The notes beneath the pieces are model-generated. The model saw nothing but the letters and a program-made list of their open reading frames with translations. It searched no databases and was not told the origin of the DNA. Of a DNA stretch of 64,000 bases, positions 53,045 through 63,191 are shown piece by piece. Origin of the DNA: Bartonella australis AUST/NH1 (GTDB lineage Bacteria > Pseudomonadota > Alphaproteobacteria > Rhizobiales > Rhizobiaceae); NCBI RefSeq assembly GCF_000341355.1, contig NC_020300.1, positions 372,001 through 436,000 on the forward strand, in the 5' to 3' direction. Position numbers and translations under genes: made by a program. Each line of letters starts with the position of its first letter. The first letter of the stretch is position 1.

Positions 53045-53896
53045 TTGATTGACTGTGTTAGTAATTTTATTGTGCGTTATTTTCGCCCCAATAAATTGGA
53101 AATTCCCGTAGTGCGTCTTCAGGGGGTGATTATAGATTCAGCTTCGTGTATGGCACGTAACCTTTCATTAAGCAGATGTGCGGGCCTTTTAGAAAAAGCG
53201 TTCGCTGATAAAAAAGCGCCGGCTGTCGCTTTGATCATTAATTCTCCTGGGGGATCAGCTGTGCAGTCGCGTCTTATCTTCCAGCGTATCCGTAATTTAG
53301 CAAATGAAAAAAATAAAAAGGTTCTCATATTTATCGAAGATGTGGCGGCATCAGGAGGTTATATGATTGCTTGTGCTGGTGATGAAATTTTCGCTGATCC
53401 CTCTTCCATTGTCGGTTCTATTGGGGTCGTTTCAGCTTCTTTTGGTTTTCCAGAGCTTTTAAAGAAAATTGGTGTGGAGCGGCGTGTTTATACAGCGGGA
53501 AAAAACAAGGTTGTGTTGGATCCATTTCAGCCGGAAAAAAAGGCGGATATTGAGCATTTGAAATCTTTGCAACTTGAGGTGCACCAAACTTTTATCGATT
53601 TGGTTAAAGAACGGCGCGCGACGAAGTTGTCGGATGATGCGGATATTTTTACAGGCAAATTTTGGAGCGGGAAGAAAAGTGTTGAATTAGGCTTGATCGA
53701 TGGATTAGGTGACGTGCTCTCTATCGTTAAAGAGCGGTTTGGTTGCGACACAAAACTTCGGTTAATTTCTCCTCCTAAAAGTTTTTTCGGGCCTAAAATA
53801 CCCTCAGGAGTTGCTTCTAATATGGCTTATGAGGCTATTGACGGCGCATTGATGGCAGCAGAAGAACGGGCGCTTTGGCAGCGTTATAATTTGTAA
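53045..53896 (+). CDS. S49 family serine protease (SppA/SohB-like)
   Basis: A 283-residue protease of the signal-peptide-peptidase A family. The nucleophile is Ser103 in DVAASGGYMIAC, and a base Lys lies at 153 or 155 (AGKNK). INSPGGSAVQSRLIF and DPSSIVGSIGVVSASFGF are other family marks. The start is TTG 53045, with GGGAGG 7 nt ahead (the in-frame TTG 53030 lies before that site). The N terminus is only weakly hydrophobic, so the membrane anchor seen in SohB is missing or short. It removes signal peptides or membrane fragments. Confidence 0.85.
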   Translation: MIDCVSNFIVRYFRPNKLEIPVVRLQGVIIDSASCMARNLSLSRCAGLLEKAFADKKAPAVALIINSPGGSAVQSRLIFQRIRNLANEKNKKVLIFIEDVAASGGYMIACAGDEIFADPSSIVGSIGVVSASFGFPELLKKIGVERRVYTAGKNKVVLDPFQPEKKADIEHLKSLQLEVHQTFIDLVKERRATKLSDDADIFTGKFWSGKKSVELGLIDGLGDVLSIVKERFGCDTKLRLISPPKSFFGPKIPSGVASNMAYEAIDGALMAAEERALWQRYNL

Positions 53897-53976
53897 TTGA
53901 ATTGTTCCTCTAGATGTATGTTTAGCCTAAGGTGGCCGTTTGCACAAAAATTACCGTTAGAGGGAAAAGAGCTGAG

Positions 53977-54156
53977 ATGACGCGGTTTGTTTTGGTGAGT
54001 TTGCTTTGTGCCGTTATTCTGTGCGTTTGCTGCGTGTTTAAGTGTCAATTACGGCGAGTATCGCGGTGTATTTATCACGCGAAAATTAAATCGCGCACAG
54101 ACATAAGGGGAACATTAGTGAGGGATCCCCATACAGGCGAATATTACGCCGAATGA
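53977..54156 (+). CDS. Small single-pass membrane protein (59 aa)
   Basis: Begins [20 protein letters not shown], a hydrophobic, cysteine-rich helix (Cys at 11, 16, 18, 19), followed by a basic stretch and a C terminus [23 protein letters not shown] stretch lies right before ATG. The LVRDPxxGxY ending resembles small proteins that bind metal through a CxxC there, but here the Cys residues are lost and replaced by HTG. The stop overlaps the possible ATG of ispE (ATGA). Function unknown. Confidence 0.6.
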   Translation: MTRFVLVSLLCAVILCVCCVFKCQLRRVSRCIYHAKIKSRTDIRGTLVRDPHTGEYYAE

Positions 54157-55073
54157 CACCGGATCTAAAAATTTTACTTAAAGGGTGTTCTTATATGTTT
54201 ACGCCTATTAAGTTGAATTTGGCTTTGCACGTTGTGGGACGACGTTCTGATGGTTATCACCTGTTAGAAAGTTTGGTCTATTTTAGTCTTGATGGTGATT
54301 GTTTAGGCTATATACCTTGGGAAAGGGATCGCTTCATTTTAGCTGGCCCCTTTGCCGGTGGGATTGTTTCTGATTCAAATAATTTAGTTATTCGTGCGCG
54401 TAATTTTATGCGTGAAACATTCCCCGAAAACGCTAAACCCACCTTTTTTCACCTTACCAAAACATTACCTATTTCTTCAGGTGTTGGCGGTGGATCGGGT
54501 GATGCCGCCGGCGTTTTAAATATACTACGTCGCGAATGGAATCTTGATTGTTCTTGCGAAAAATTAGCGAAAATGAGCTTAAGCCTTGGGGCTGATGTGC
54601 CGATGTGCCTTGTTGCATTAGAATACCAGCAGCCGCTTTTTGTTAAAGGAATCGGTCATGATATAATGCGGCTACAAGAGGCTTGCTCTATCGCAATGGT
54701 CTTAGTAAATCATGGTCAAAAAATTGCAACACAGGTTGTTTTTAATGCTCTGGAAAATCGCAAGAATCCTCATTTGAAAATTGATTTAACGGCTTTGAAA
54801 ACAGTTCACTCTTTGGTCGAAGCTCTACAAGAAACGCGTAATGACCTCTTTACTACTGCGTTGAAAATTGCGCCTCAACTTTCTGATGTTTTATATGCAT
54901 TAGATGAGAGTGGATCGCTTTTCTCCCGCATGTCTGGATCAGGTGCTACTTGCTTTGGTATTTTTAAAAATCTGAAAGAAGCACAAAAAGCAGCTTGTTT
55001 CATTAAATCGGTGAATCCTCATTGGTTTGTTAAACCCATTGTAACTGTAGGACGGCCCCAATTAACAATGTGA
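54153..55073 (+). CDS. ispE: 4-diphosphocytidyl-2-C-methyl-D-erythritol kinase
   Basis: Phosphorylates CDP-ME in the MEP isoprenoid pathway. A GHMP-family kinase: N-terminal [24 protein letters not shown] loop [16 protein letters not shown], and C-terminal [12 protein letters not shown]. The frame starts at ATG 54153, overlapping the preceding stop; the conserved part begins at ATG 54195 with AAAGGG 9 nt ahead, so the real protein may be 292 residues. Supplies isoprenoid units for the polyprenyl synthase. Confidence 0.93.
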   Translation: MTPDLKILLKGCSYMFTPIKLNLALHVVGRRSDGYHLLESLVYFSLDGDCLGYIPWERDRFILAGPFAGGIVSDSNNLVIRARNFMRETFPENAKPTFFHLTKTLPISSGVGGGSGDAAGVLNILRREWNLDCSCEKLAKMSLSLGADVPMCLVALEYQQPLFVKGIGHDIMRLQEACSIAMVLVNHGQKIATQVVFNALENRKNPHLKIDLTALKTVHSLVEALQETRNDLFTTALKIAPQLSDVLYALDESGSLFSRMSGSGATCFGIFKNLKEAQKAACFIKSVNPHWFVKPIVTVGRPQLTM

Positions 55074-55349
55074 AGGGAAGATTTTTTGCTTAATATTACA
55101 TCCTCTATCGTATCATATGCATATACGTAATTAAGGAAGTTGAAAGCTCTAATGATATTGGGGGGGGAAGCGGCTCCAAAGAGCTTGTTGTTACTTAAAA
55201 GAATGCGCTATTCCGTGCAATAGGGCCACAATATGTATATGTGAAAGAATTGATAAATTGCTTTTATATTGAGCTCCACCACAATGGAAGGAATTATTTT
55301 GTAGAGCAGGGATATTGTACCGGAAACCTCTGGATTTTCGTTAGGTAAA

Positions 55350-55496
55350 ATGGATAGCTTCTTGATGATATTTTATAAAGTTTCTTCTGAAATGATTAGC
55401 GTAATAACGATCCTGCTATACGCAATAGCTGAGCTGATAAGCAGAACTTCTTTTTATCTCGTAGATTTAATTAGAGCATGTGAAAAAGGTGAATAA
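55350..55496 (+). CDS. Candidate small hydrophobic protein (48 aa)
   Basis: ATG 55350 opens 48 codons to TAA 55494-55496. The peptide begins MDSFLMIFYKVSSEMISVI and continues with a hydrophobic helix (TILLYAIAELISRTSFYLV), ending DLIRACEKGE, which looks like a single membrane segment or an amphipathic helix. The SD is weak (TTAGG, 4-5 nt). It lies in the 500-nt spacer between ispE and rnhB. No family recognised; a chance frame or gene fragment is possible. Confidence 0.3.
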   Translation: MDSFLMIFYKVSSEMISVITILLYAIAELISRTSFYLVDLIRACEKGE

Positions 55497-55615
55497 AGCG
55501 CCTTATAATTTAGTTATTTTATTATCGTGATCGCGTAAAATTAATAGGAATGTTTGGATAAACCAATTTTTGGCAGGGCTTGCGAAAAATAGAGAGTAGT
55601 GCAAATATAAAAATT

Positions 55616-56287
55616 ATGTCTCGTCCTATTCATGGTTTATCCAATACATTTAATTTGCCGCTTCAGCCAGATTTTTCATGCGAGTTAGATTTGCGGAGAA
55701 GAGGTTTTTTTTATATCGCAGGTGTCGATGAAGTAGGGCGCGGCCCTTTAGCGGGACCCGTCGTGACGGCGGCAGTCGTTTTGGATAAAGACTGTATTCC
55801 GAATGGACTAAATGATTCAAAAAAACTTTCGGTTCAACAGCGTAACGGGCTTTACCGTGAAATTTTGCAAAGCGCATTGGCAATTTCGATCACCAGTCTT
55901 TGTGCACGTACAATTGATCAGTCTGATATCAGAAAAGCGACTTTAGAAGCGATGCGGCGTTGTATCACAGGACTTGCAGTTCCAGTTCATTACGTACTAG
56001 TTGATGGACGTGATATTCCTCTCGGTTTGCCGTGTCCAGCAGCGGCTCTGGTTAAAGGTGATCAACGCTCAGTTTCGATCGCGGCTGCATCTATTATCGC
56101 TAAAGTGACGCGCGATCGGATGATGAAATGTGTTGGACAGGTTTATAAAAGATACGGCTTAGAGAAGCACGTAGGTTATGCGACAGCAGCACATCGCGCG
56201 GCTATTGATGAACACGGGCCCGTTGTAGGACTGCATCGTTATAGTTTCGCCCCTCTCAAAAAAAACTATAAGGGCGATGTTTCATGA
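55616..56287 (+). CDS. rnhB: Ribonuclease HII
   Basis: A 223-residue endonuclease cutting RNA in RNA/DNA hybrids, including single ribonucleotides. The active site has Asp38-Glu39 in [15 protein letters not shown], a third Asp in VLVDGRD and a fourth in [27 protein letters not shown] is diagnostic. ATG 55616 gives the best length; 12 codons of extension to 55580 are possible. The stop overlaps the next start (ATGA). Confidence 0.94.
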   Translation: MSRPIHGLSNTFNLPLQPDFSCELDLRRRGFFYIAGVDEVGRGPLAGPVVTAAVVLDKDCIPNGLNDSKKLSVQQRNGLYREILQSALAISITSLCARTIDQSDIRKATLEAMRRCITGLAVPVHYVLVDGRDIPLGLPCPAAALVKGDQRSVSIAAASIIAKVTRDRMMKCVGQVYKRYGLEKHVGYATAAHRAAIDEHGPVVGLHRYSFAPLKKNYKGDVS

Positions 56288-57246
56288 CAGTTTTGCCCCT
56301 TAATAGCACTTCGATAAGAGAAGCGATTGCGATTCTTAAGAAGGGCCGATTGGTCGCTCTTCCAACAGAAACTGTCTATGGGCTAGCAGGTGACGCGACG
56401 AACGGAAAAGCTGTCGCGTCCATTTTTTCTTTAAAGAAGCGGCCACAGTTCAATCCCTTAATTGTCCACGTAAATGGTGTAATTATGGCAGAGCGCTACG
56501 TGGAAATTGATTTGCTGTCACGCCGGTTGATGGAAGCGTTTTGGCCGGGCCCTTTAACATTGGTTTTACCCTTGAAAGTGAATCATAATATTCACCCTTT
56601 AACGACTGCTGGCCTGAATACATTAGCCGTCCGTTTCCCAAGCGGTGGTTTTGCAGAAGTTATTCGATATTTTGACCGACCTTTAGCTGCTCCCAGCGCA
56701 AATCAATCGGGGCGCTTGAGCCCTACTTCAGCTGAGTCTGTATTGTCGTCTTTAGGGTCGTTAGTGCCTTTGATTATTGATGGAGGAGTTTCCAGCATAG
56801 GGATTGAATCGACAATTATTAAGGTGTGTAACGAAAGTGCTTATCTGTTGCGCCCGGGGGGAGTAGCTACTGAAGAAATTGAAGAAGTTATGGGCGGGCC
56901 TTTACGGCGATTGGATCAGCAGACTGCGATTGAGGCACCGGGCATGTTGAAGTCACATTATGCGCCTAATGCTTCGGTACGCTTGAATGTGCGAAGAGTG
57001 GAAAGCCACGAAGCACTTTTGGCGTTTGGACCCGAGCGCGTCGCGGGTGCCGAAAACGCTGTTGCTGTACTAAACCTTAGTGAGAACGGCGAATTGAAAG
57101 AGGCCGCGTCCCGTCTCTTTCAATATATGAAGCAATTGGATTCACTCAAGGTGAAATGCATAGCAGTAGAGCCTATCCCATTTTGCGGATTGGGTGAAGC
57201 TATTAATGATCGCCTAACCCGCGCTGCAGCTCCGAGAGGAAAATAA
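56284..57246 (+). CDS. L-threonylcarbamoyladenylate synthase (Sua5/YwlC type)
   Basis: A 320-residue enzyme that makes threonylcarbamoyl-AMP for the t6A37 modification of ANN-decoding tRNAs. The YrdC/TsaC domain is the first ~200 residues: [46 protein letters not shown] and STIIKV. The C-terminal Sua5 domain (~100 residues) distinguishes it from short TsaC. The start overlaps the rnhB stop by 4 nt. Three downstream nt separate it from the flavoprotein gene. Confidence 0.9.
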   Translation: MTVLPLNSTSIREAIAILKKGRLVALPTETVYGLAGDATNGKAVASIFSLKKRPQFNPLIVHVNGVIMAERYVEIDLLSRRLMEAFWPGPLTLVLPLKVNHNIHPLTTAGLNTLAVRFPSGGFAEVIRYFDRPLAAPSANQSGRLSPTSAESVLSSLGSLVPLIIDGGVSSIGIESTIIKVCNESAYLLRPGGVATEEIEEVMGGPLRRLDQQTAIEAPGMLKSHYAPNASVRLNVRRVESHEALLAFGPERVAGAENAVAVLNLSENGELKEAASRLFQYMKQLDSLKVKCIAVEPIPFCGLGEAINDRLTRAAAPRGK

Positions 57247-57248
57247 AG

Positions 57249-58658
57249 ATGAAGCAGGATTTGATTGAGGAGTTTAAAAAAATTGTCGGTCCCGCATATG
57301 CTGTAACAGACCAGGAGTTAATTGCACCGTATTTATCTGAGGAACGTGGACTTTTTCGTGGAAAAACACCGTTGCTTTTACAGCCATCTTCTACTGCAGA
57401 AATATCGTCTATTATGTGTTTGGCCAGCTCTACGCGCACACCGATTGTTCCTCAAGGAGGAAATACCGGCCTAGTGGGCGCTCAGCTGCCGGATGATAGC
57501 GGACGCAGCGTTGTTTTATCTATGGAGCGTTTAAATAAAATTCGATGTATTAATCTTGAAGGCAATTTTGCTGTAGTGGAAGCTGGTGTTATTTTACGAA
57601 CTTTGCAGAAAAAGGTTGATGAAGTAGGAGGTTTTTTTCCCCTTTCTTTAGGATCAGAAGGGTCTTGCCAGATAGGAGGGAACCTTTCATCTAATGCTGG
57701 AGGAACGGCCGTTTTAGCATATGGTAATATGCGTGAACTTTGCCTTGGTTTGGAAGTTGTTTTGCCTGATGGACGTATATTGGATGATCTGCGTTTTACT
57801 AAAAAAGATAATAGCGGCTACGACTTAAAAAATCTTTTTATCGGTTCAGAAGGAACTTTAGGGGTTATCACTTCAGCGGTTTTGAAGCTTTTTCCGCGGC
57901 CTAAAGGAAGGGCAGTTGCTTTTGTGGGTTTGCGCAGTCCGGCTAAAGCCCTCAAGTTTCTAACTCTGGCTCAATGTCAGGGAGGTTCGTTGTTAACCGG
58001 TTTTGAGCTTATGGGAAAATTCAGTTTGCAAATAGCCTTACAATATAAAATGTCTGCTCAATCTCTTTTCGAAAATGAACATGAATGGTACGTTTTAATC
58101 GATATTTCTTCGTTGCGTGGCGATGATGAAGCGTCTTCAGTATTAAGCACTATTTTAGAAACAGCTTTAAAGGACACCGTTATAGAAGATGCAATTGTTG
58201 CACAGTCACTAAAACAGCAAGATTTTTTTTGGCAATTACGTGAGAATATATCGCCTGCACAGAAGTTGATAGGAGAATCTATTAAACACGATATTGCCGT
58301 GCCTGTTTCTGCCATCCCCGATTTTATTGCTGAAGCTGCTTTTATAGTCGAAGATATTGCTCCATGTGCGCGGGTAGTTTGCTTTGGTCATATGGGCGAT
58401 GGTAATCTCCATTATAATGTCATGCCGCCTACAGGGGCTGATAATACGGAATTTTTGCAATTATGGCCACAAATGAATCAGCGTATTCATTGTTTGGCAG
58501 TTGATTATCAGGGCGCATTTTCTGCCGAGCACGGAATTGGTCAGCTTAAGCGGCAGGATCTGCGCACCTTTAAATCACCTATTGCATTGGAAGTTATGCA
58601 GGCAATTAAGAAAGTATTCGATCCTTTAGGGATTATGAATCCCGGAAAGATATTATAA
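57249..58658 (+). CDS. FAD-linked D-2-hydroxyacid dehydrogenase (D2HGDH/GlcD-like)
   Basis: A 469-residue flavoenzyme. The FAD-binding PCMH domain shows VPQGGNTGLVGAQLPDD and GGNLSSNAGGTAVLAYGN. The cap domain holds the metal-site His motif CFGHMGDGNLHYNV and SAEHGIGQLKR near the C terminus. This matches D-2-hydroxyglutarate dehydrogenases, which oxidise D-2HG to 2-oxoglutarate. The substrate could also be D-lactate. It lies 2 nt after the Sua5-like gene and probably shares its transcript. Confidence 0.85.
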   Translation: MKQDLIEEFKKIVGPAYAVTDQELIAPYLSEERGLFRGKTPLLLQPSSTAEISSIMCLASSTRTPIVPQGGNTGLVGAQLPDDSGRSVVLSMERLNKIRCINLEGNFAVVEAGVILRTLQKKVDEVGGFFPLSLGSEGSCQIGGNLSSNAGGTAVLAYGNMRELCLGLEVVLPDGRILDDLRFTKKDNSGYDLKNLFIGSEGTLGVITSAVLKLFPRPKGRAVAFVGLRSPAKALKFLTLAQCQGGSLLTGFELMGKFSLQIALQYKMSAQSLFENEHEWYVLIDISSLRGDDEASSVLSTILETALKDTVIEDAIVAQSLKQQDFFWQLRENISPAQKLIGESIKHDIAVPVSAIPDFIAEAAFIVEDIAPCARVVCFGHMGDGNLHYNVMPPTGADNTEFLQLWPQMNQRIHCLAVDYQGAFSAEHGIGQLKRQDLRTFKSPIALEVMQAIKKVFDPLGIMNPGKIL

Positions 58659-58719
58659 TTGCAAAATAGTTGGCAAATTTACGCGCCATTTTACGCATAG
58701 GGAAATGACGCTTTAAAAG

Positions 58720-59994
58720 CTAACTTTTTTGTACAATAGCGCGCCATCCAATGTCACGCCGAACAAAGCCTTGTGGCCAATCAATATAATCAACAGCTTC
58801 GTAGGCACGTTTTTGTGCGTGTGCGATAGTCGTTCCTATTGCCGTTATGTTTAAAACACGTCCACCGTCAGCGATTAATTCCCCGTTACGTAAAGCTGTA
58901 CCAGCTTGAAAAACTTTTACGTTAGGTAGAGTATCCACTTTATCAACGTTACGGATAACGCTACCTTTTTGAGGAGAATTTGGGTAACCTTCAGCAGCCA
59001 TAACGACTGTTAAAGCCGCTTTTTCTGACCATTTAGGATATTTATTTGTGAGATTTCCTTGAGCTGATGCGAGAAGAAGCGGCAAAATATCATCTTTAAG
59101 ACGCATCATTAAAACTTGGCATTCAGGATCACCGAATCGCACGTTGAATTCAATTAATTCAGGTCCTGTTCGGGTTATCATCAGTCCAACGAAGAGAACA
59201 CCCTTAAAGGGCGCCCCCGCTTCGGCCATACCGTGCAGAGCTGGTTCAACAATTTCTTTGAGGGTGCGGGTAATCATTTCTTCTGTCATAACAGGCGCCG
59301 GTGAGTAAGCTCCCATGCCGCCGGTGTTAGCCCCGGTATCGCCGTCGCCGACGCGTTTGTGATCTTGGGCGGATCCAAAGGGAATAGCAATTTTACCATC
59401 ACAAAGGCAAAAAAAGCTTGCTTCTTCACCTTCAATAAAGGCTTCTACAACAATTTTTTTTCCTGCATGACCGAAGGCGCCTTCAAAGCAGGAGTCTATG
59501 GCGTTGAACGCTTCTTTCATTGTTGTAGCGATGGTGACGCCTTTCCCAGCGGCTAAGCCGTCTGCTTTGATAACGACAGGAAGGCTATGTTGACACACGT
59601 AAGATTTTGCCTTTAAGGCATCATCAAAGCATTGATAGTCTCCTGTGGGGATGTTATTTTTTTTACATAAATTTTTTGTAAAGCTTTTCGACCCTTCTAG
59701 TTGAGCGGCTTCCCGATTAGGACCGAATACACAGATATCAGCGGCGTTAAGGGAATCTGTTATCCCCGCGACGAGGGGTGCTTCTGGTCCAACAACTACG
59801 AGGTCAACGGAGTGTGCTTTGCAAAAATCAATGACGAGGGGATGATCATCAATGTCCAAGTTAATATTTTCGCCAAATTCCTTTGTTGCGGGATTTCCGG
59901 GAGCGCAATATAGTTTTGTTAAGAGCGGGGATGCTGCTATTTTCCATGCCAAAGCATGTTCTCGCCCGCCTGAGCCGATAAGAAGAACGTTCAT
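58720..59994 (-). CDS. purD: Phosphoribosylamine-glycine ligase
   Basis: The 424-residue GAR synthetase of purine synthesis. It begins [20 protein letters not shown] and has the ATP-grasp core with [41 protein letters not shown] and [11 protein letters not shown]. With guaB and guaA it is the third purine gene here. It is convergent with the flavoprotein gene and divergent from ubiA. Confidence 0.97.
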   Translation of the reverse strand: MNVLLIGSGGREHALAWKIAASPLLTKLYCAPGNPATKEFGENINLDIDDHPLVIDFCKAHSVDLVVVGPEAPLVAGITDSLNAADICVFGPNREAAQLEGSKSFTKNLCKKNNIPTGDYQCFDDALKAKSYVCQHSLPVVIKADGLAAGKGVTIATTMKEAFNAIDSCFEGAFGHAGKKIVVEAFIEGEEASFFCLCDGKIAIPFGSAQDHKRVGDGDTGANTGGMGAYSPAPVMTEEMITRTLKEIVEPALHGMAEAGAPFKGVLFVGLMITRTGPELIEFNVRFGDPECQVLMMRLKDDILPLLLASAQGNLTNKYPKWSEKAALTVVMAAEGYPNSPQKGSVIRNVDKVDTLPNVKVFQAGTALRNGELIADGGRVLNITAIGTTIAHAQKRAYEAVDYIDWPQGFVRRDIGWRAIVQKS

Positions 59995-60082
59995 TGCTTG
60001 CTCCTATCATAGAAGGTGGTTAAATTAGTTTTTCTGTCATAAAAATGAAACGTTTCGATCGCAAGCTAAAAGGTGAATTTAT

Positions 60083-61090
60083 TTGACGAAAAAAAGCAAA
60101 AATATTATACGTGTCCAATCCCGCGAATACGAGGGGCGGGTTATGGATGCGCCCGGCAGGCAGTGGGTCTATCATTTTTTTCCTCCCTCTTTGCGGCTTT
60201 GCGCTCAATTAGCGCGTTGGGATAGGCCTATCGGGTGGAAGTTATTGATGTGGCCCTGTTTTTGGTCGACAACCATGGGTGTTCTTTCTTATAAAGCGCC
60301 TCTGTCGCTTTTTTCGCCAATTATCGTCAGCTGGATTTGGTATCTCTTTCTTTTTTTTGTGGGTTCTGTAGTTATGCGTGGAGCGGGTTGTACTTGGAAT
60401 GACCTCGTCGATCACGAGATTGATTCTCAGGTAGAACGGACACGCTCTCGCCCATTGCCAACGGGTCACGTGAGTCGGCTTCAGGCAAAAATCTTTATAT
60501 TGGTGCAATGTTTAGTAGGTTTAGGCATTTTATTGCAATTTAATGTGTTTAGTTTTTTTTTAGGCATTTCATCTTTAGTCGCGGTTGCATTTTATCCTTT
60601 CATGAAGCGTGTGACGGATTGGCCGCAATTTTTTTTAGGCGTCACGTTTAATTGGGGCGCATTAATGGGATGGGCCGCTATATACGGGAGTCTTAGTTGG
60701 GCGCCGATTATGCTTTACGCAGGCTCAATCTTATGGACGATTGGGTACGACACAATTTACGCTCATCAAGATAAGGAAGATGACGCCATCATCGGCATAC
60801 GTTCCACGGCGCTTCTTTTTGGGAAAAACACTAAGCGCGTTTTGGCATTTTTGTATAGCGGCTTTGTAATGCTGGTCGGTTTTGCATTTTATCTGGCACA
60901 GGTACCTGTCGTTAGTTTTTTAGGACTTTTTATTGCTGCTGGTCAAATGTTTACCCAAATTAAAGTTATCGATATAGATAATAGCCCACAGTGTTTAAAG
61001 CTTTTTAAGTCAAATTCATTCGTCGGTTTCTGGATCTTTTTTGGTTTAGTGTGCGGGGGCATTTGGGAGATATTGTACCCCGCAGTTTAG
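60083..61090 (+). CDS. ubiA: 4-hydroxybenzoate polyprenyltransferase
   Basis: A 335-residue inner-membrane enzyme attaching the polyprenyl chain to 4-hydroxybenzoate. The first Asp motif NDLVDHEID is in CTWNDLVDHEIDSQVERTRS; the second is YDTIYAHQDKEDD. About seven to eight hydrophobic helices are visible. The start is TTG 60083 with AGGTG ~8 nt ahead; an ATG at 60143 is an alternative. It uses the product of the polyprenyl synthase at 51 kb. Confidence 0.93.
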   Translation: MTKKSKNIIRVQSREYEGRVMDAPGRQWVYHFFPPSLRLCAQLARWDRPIGWKLLMWPCFWSTTMGVLSYKAPLSLFSPIIVSWIWYLFLFFVGSVVMRGAGCTWNDLVDHEIDSQVERTRSRPLPTGHVSRLQAKIFILVQCLVGLGILLQFNVFSFFLGISSLVAVAFYPFMKRVTDWPQFFLGVTFNWGALMGWAAIYGSLSWAPIMLYAGSILWTIGYDTIYAHQDKEDDAIIGIRSTALLFGKNTKRVLAFLYSGFVMLVGFAFYLAQVPVVSFLGLFIAAGQMFTQIKVIDIDNSPQCLKLFKSNSFVGFWIFFGLVCGGIWEILYPAV

Positions 61091-61188
61091 CATAAAGTGT
61101 AGTAAAAAATCATATCTTATGCGGTGCAGAAACAAAAAAGTGACCGTTTTATTGACGAAAAGGCCTAATGACTTTAAAGACTGGAAAC

Positions 61189-61812
61189 TCAGGGGTAGAG
61201 TATTTGTCTTTGCCAGTCGTTTTGCTCGGTAGAATTTCGCGTAAAAAGCAAGCGATCATGTAAACGAAATGGGCGGTCGCGCCAAAATTCGATGAAAAGA
61301 GGGTTAATGCGGAAGCCAGACCAATAGGGCGGGCGCGGAATATCACCCACGGCGTAGCGCGCAGTGTATTCAGCGACCGCTTTTTCAAGAGTAAAACGGT
61401 TTTTTAGCGGCCGAGATTGTTTCGATGCCCACGCACCAATACGGCTTTCACGCGGTCGCGATTGGAAGTACGCGTCTGCCTCTTCAGCACTAACTTTTTC
61501 AACAATGCCCCTAATATTGACTTGGCGGCGGAGCGATTTCCAGTGAAAGCACAAGGCTGCTTTCATCGATTTTAAGATTTCTTGCCCCTTACGACTTTCG
61601 TAATTTGTGTAAAAAACAAATCCTTTAGAGCTAAAATCTTTGAGGAGAACCATACGGATATTGGGTAACCCTCTCTCATCGTTTGTCGCCAATGCCATAG
61701 CATTAGGATCGTTTATTTCGCTTTTTGTTGCCTCTTCAAGCCAATTTGCGAAAAGTGCAAAAGGCTTTTGCGTCTGCATAAAATCGTCGTTTGTTGGTAT
61801 TTTATCGTCCAT
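61189..61812 (-). CDS. pdxH: Pyridoxamine 5'-phosphate oxidase
   Basis: A 207-residue FMN enzyme that makes pyridoxal phosphate. It contains [22 protein letters not shown] and [16 protein letters not shown], which bind FMN, then [28 protein letters not shown] and the final RLHDRLLF. Convergent with ubiA and divergent from the dnaJ-like gene. Confidence 0.94.
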   Translation of the reverse strand: MDDKIPTNDDFMQTQKPFALFANWLEEATKSEINDPNAMALATNDERGLPNIRMVLLKDFSSKGFVFYTNYESRKGQEILKSMKAALCFHWKSLRRQVNIRGIVEKVSAEEADAYFQSRPRESRIGAWASKQSRPLKNRFTLEKAVAEYTARYAVGDIPRPPYWSGFRINPLFIEFWRDRPFRLHDRLLFTRNSTEQNDWQRQILYP

Positions 61813-62164
61813 AATATACTCGAATACCCACCCACGCCCACTAGCACAAATAAGGTGTGCTCTGAGTTGTCTTTGTCAACGAAAAGTAAGTTATTGCTTT
61901 TCTTCTTATCTTAAAAACTTAGCGACGTCATGTATTTTCGTGGTGTTGCAGTTATTTTTACTCTTAGTATAGAATCTAATGAACTACACTGAGTACAAAA
62001 ATATCCATCTTATCTGGTATTTTCGTTTTTTTATAGACATATAGATAATAGGTAAAAGAAAAGAAGTTTATTAAATAAATCGATAAAGTAATAGAGGCAA
62101 TAAAAAATATTTGACAACAACTTAGTTGATATTTTGAAGATGAAAAGGCTGGAAAGAGGGCAAT
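61813..62164. other. Divergent spacer between pdxH and the DnaJ-like gene
   Basis: About 350 nt, very AT-rich. TTGACA at ~62112 may be a -35 box for the dnaJ-like gene, but the -10 is unclear. I see no gene or strong hairpin. Confidence 0.35.
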
Positions 62165-63067
62165 ATGCGTGATCCCTATACGGTTCTTGGTGTAGAACGT
62201 ACCGCAAAACCGCAGGAGATTAAATCTGCATTCAGAAAATTAGCAAAGAAGTATCATCCAGATCATAATGCGGATGATGCGAAGGCTAAGGAGAGGTTTT
62301 CTGAAGTTAATCAAGCTTATGAAATTATAGGCGATAAAAATAAAAAAGCGCAATTTGATCGCGGTGAAATTGATGCAGAAGGAAAGCCGATCCACCAAGC
62401 TTATGGTGCTGGGGGCAATTTCAGAAATAGACAGAATCCTTTTTCAGGAGAGACGAGAGGATTTGATTTTAATTCTTCAGGTGGTGCAGGTTTTGATGTA
62501 AATGATATTTTTCGTGATTTATTTGGGAAAGGGGAAGGCTTCCCAAATTCTACAAAATATAACCCGTCTCAACGAGGTTCTCACGTCCGTGCCAATCTGT
62601 CAGTAACACTAGAACAGATAGTCGGCGCAGAAAAGGTGGAAGCAATTTTTCCTAACGGGAAAAAGTTAAAAATTAAATTACCAGCTTACGTTGAAAATGA
62701 GCAAACTATTCGTTTAAAAGGCCAGGGGGAAGAAAGTCCGTATGGGCAAGCTGGGGACGCCCTTGTGACAATCCATATTCAAAAACATCCTCGTTTTCGG
62801 GTTGAAGGGCGGGCGCTTCACCTCGATTTGCCGGTTTCTCTCAAACATGCTGTTTTGGGAACAAAAGAAGAGGTCGAGACGCTAGAAGGTCGTGTAGTTT
62901 TGACAATTCCTGCGTGGTCGAGTTCTGATCGTGTTTTGAGATTAAAGGGGAAGGGACTTCGTTTAAAAAACGGAGAAAGAGACGATCTTTACGTGCATAT
63001 CCGTGTTATGCTGCCGGAAAGCAGAGACGCCGCGTTAGAGCAGTTTTTGCGAATGCAAAAAAGTTAA
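62165..63067 (+). CDS. DnaJ-class co-chaperone, CbpA-like
   Basis: A 300-residue Hsp40 without the zinc-finger domain of true DnaJ. The J domain has HPD at residues 31-33, then a Gly/Phe-rich linker ([19 protein letters not shown]) and two C-terminal peptide-binding domains ([15 protein letters not shown] and [14 protein letters not shown]). It activates DnaK's ATPase and delivers clients. GAGGG precedes ATG 62165. It sits upstream of fabI with a 124-nt gap. Confidence 0.9.
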   Translation: MRDPYTVLGVERTAKPQEIKSAFRKLAKKYHPDHNADDAKAKERFSEVNQAYEIIGDKNKKAQFDRGEIDAEGKPIHQAYGAGGNFRNRQNPFSGETRGFDFNSSGGAGFDVNDIFRDLFGKGEGFPNSTKYNPSQRGSHVRANLSVTLEQIVGAEKVEAIFPNGKKLKIKLPAYVENEQTIRLKGQGEESPYGQAGDALVTIHIQKHPRFRVEGRALHLDLPVSLKHAVLGTKEEVETLEGRVVLTIPAWSSSDRVLRLKGKGLRLKNGERDDLYVHIRVMLPESRDAALEQFLRMQKS

Positions 63068-63191
63068 GCTATTCTGAGCGCGCAAAATCGTTGTTTTGGT
63101 TTGATGTTTGAACCAATTGCTTGAAGAAAAAGTCGACCTATGTCATAGGCAGGTTGATAATGTAATTTGGAACAGCAATGAGGCAGTGCTT

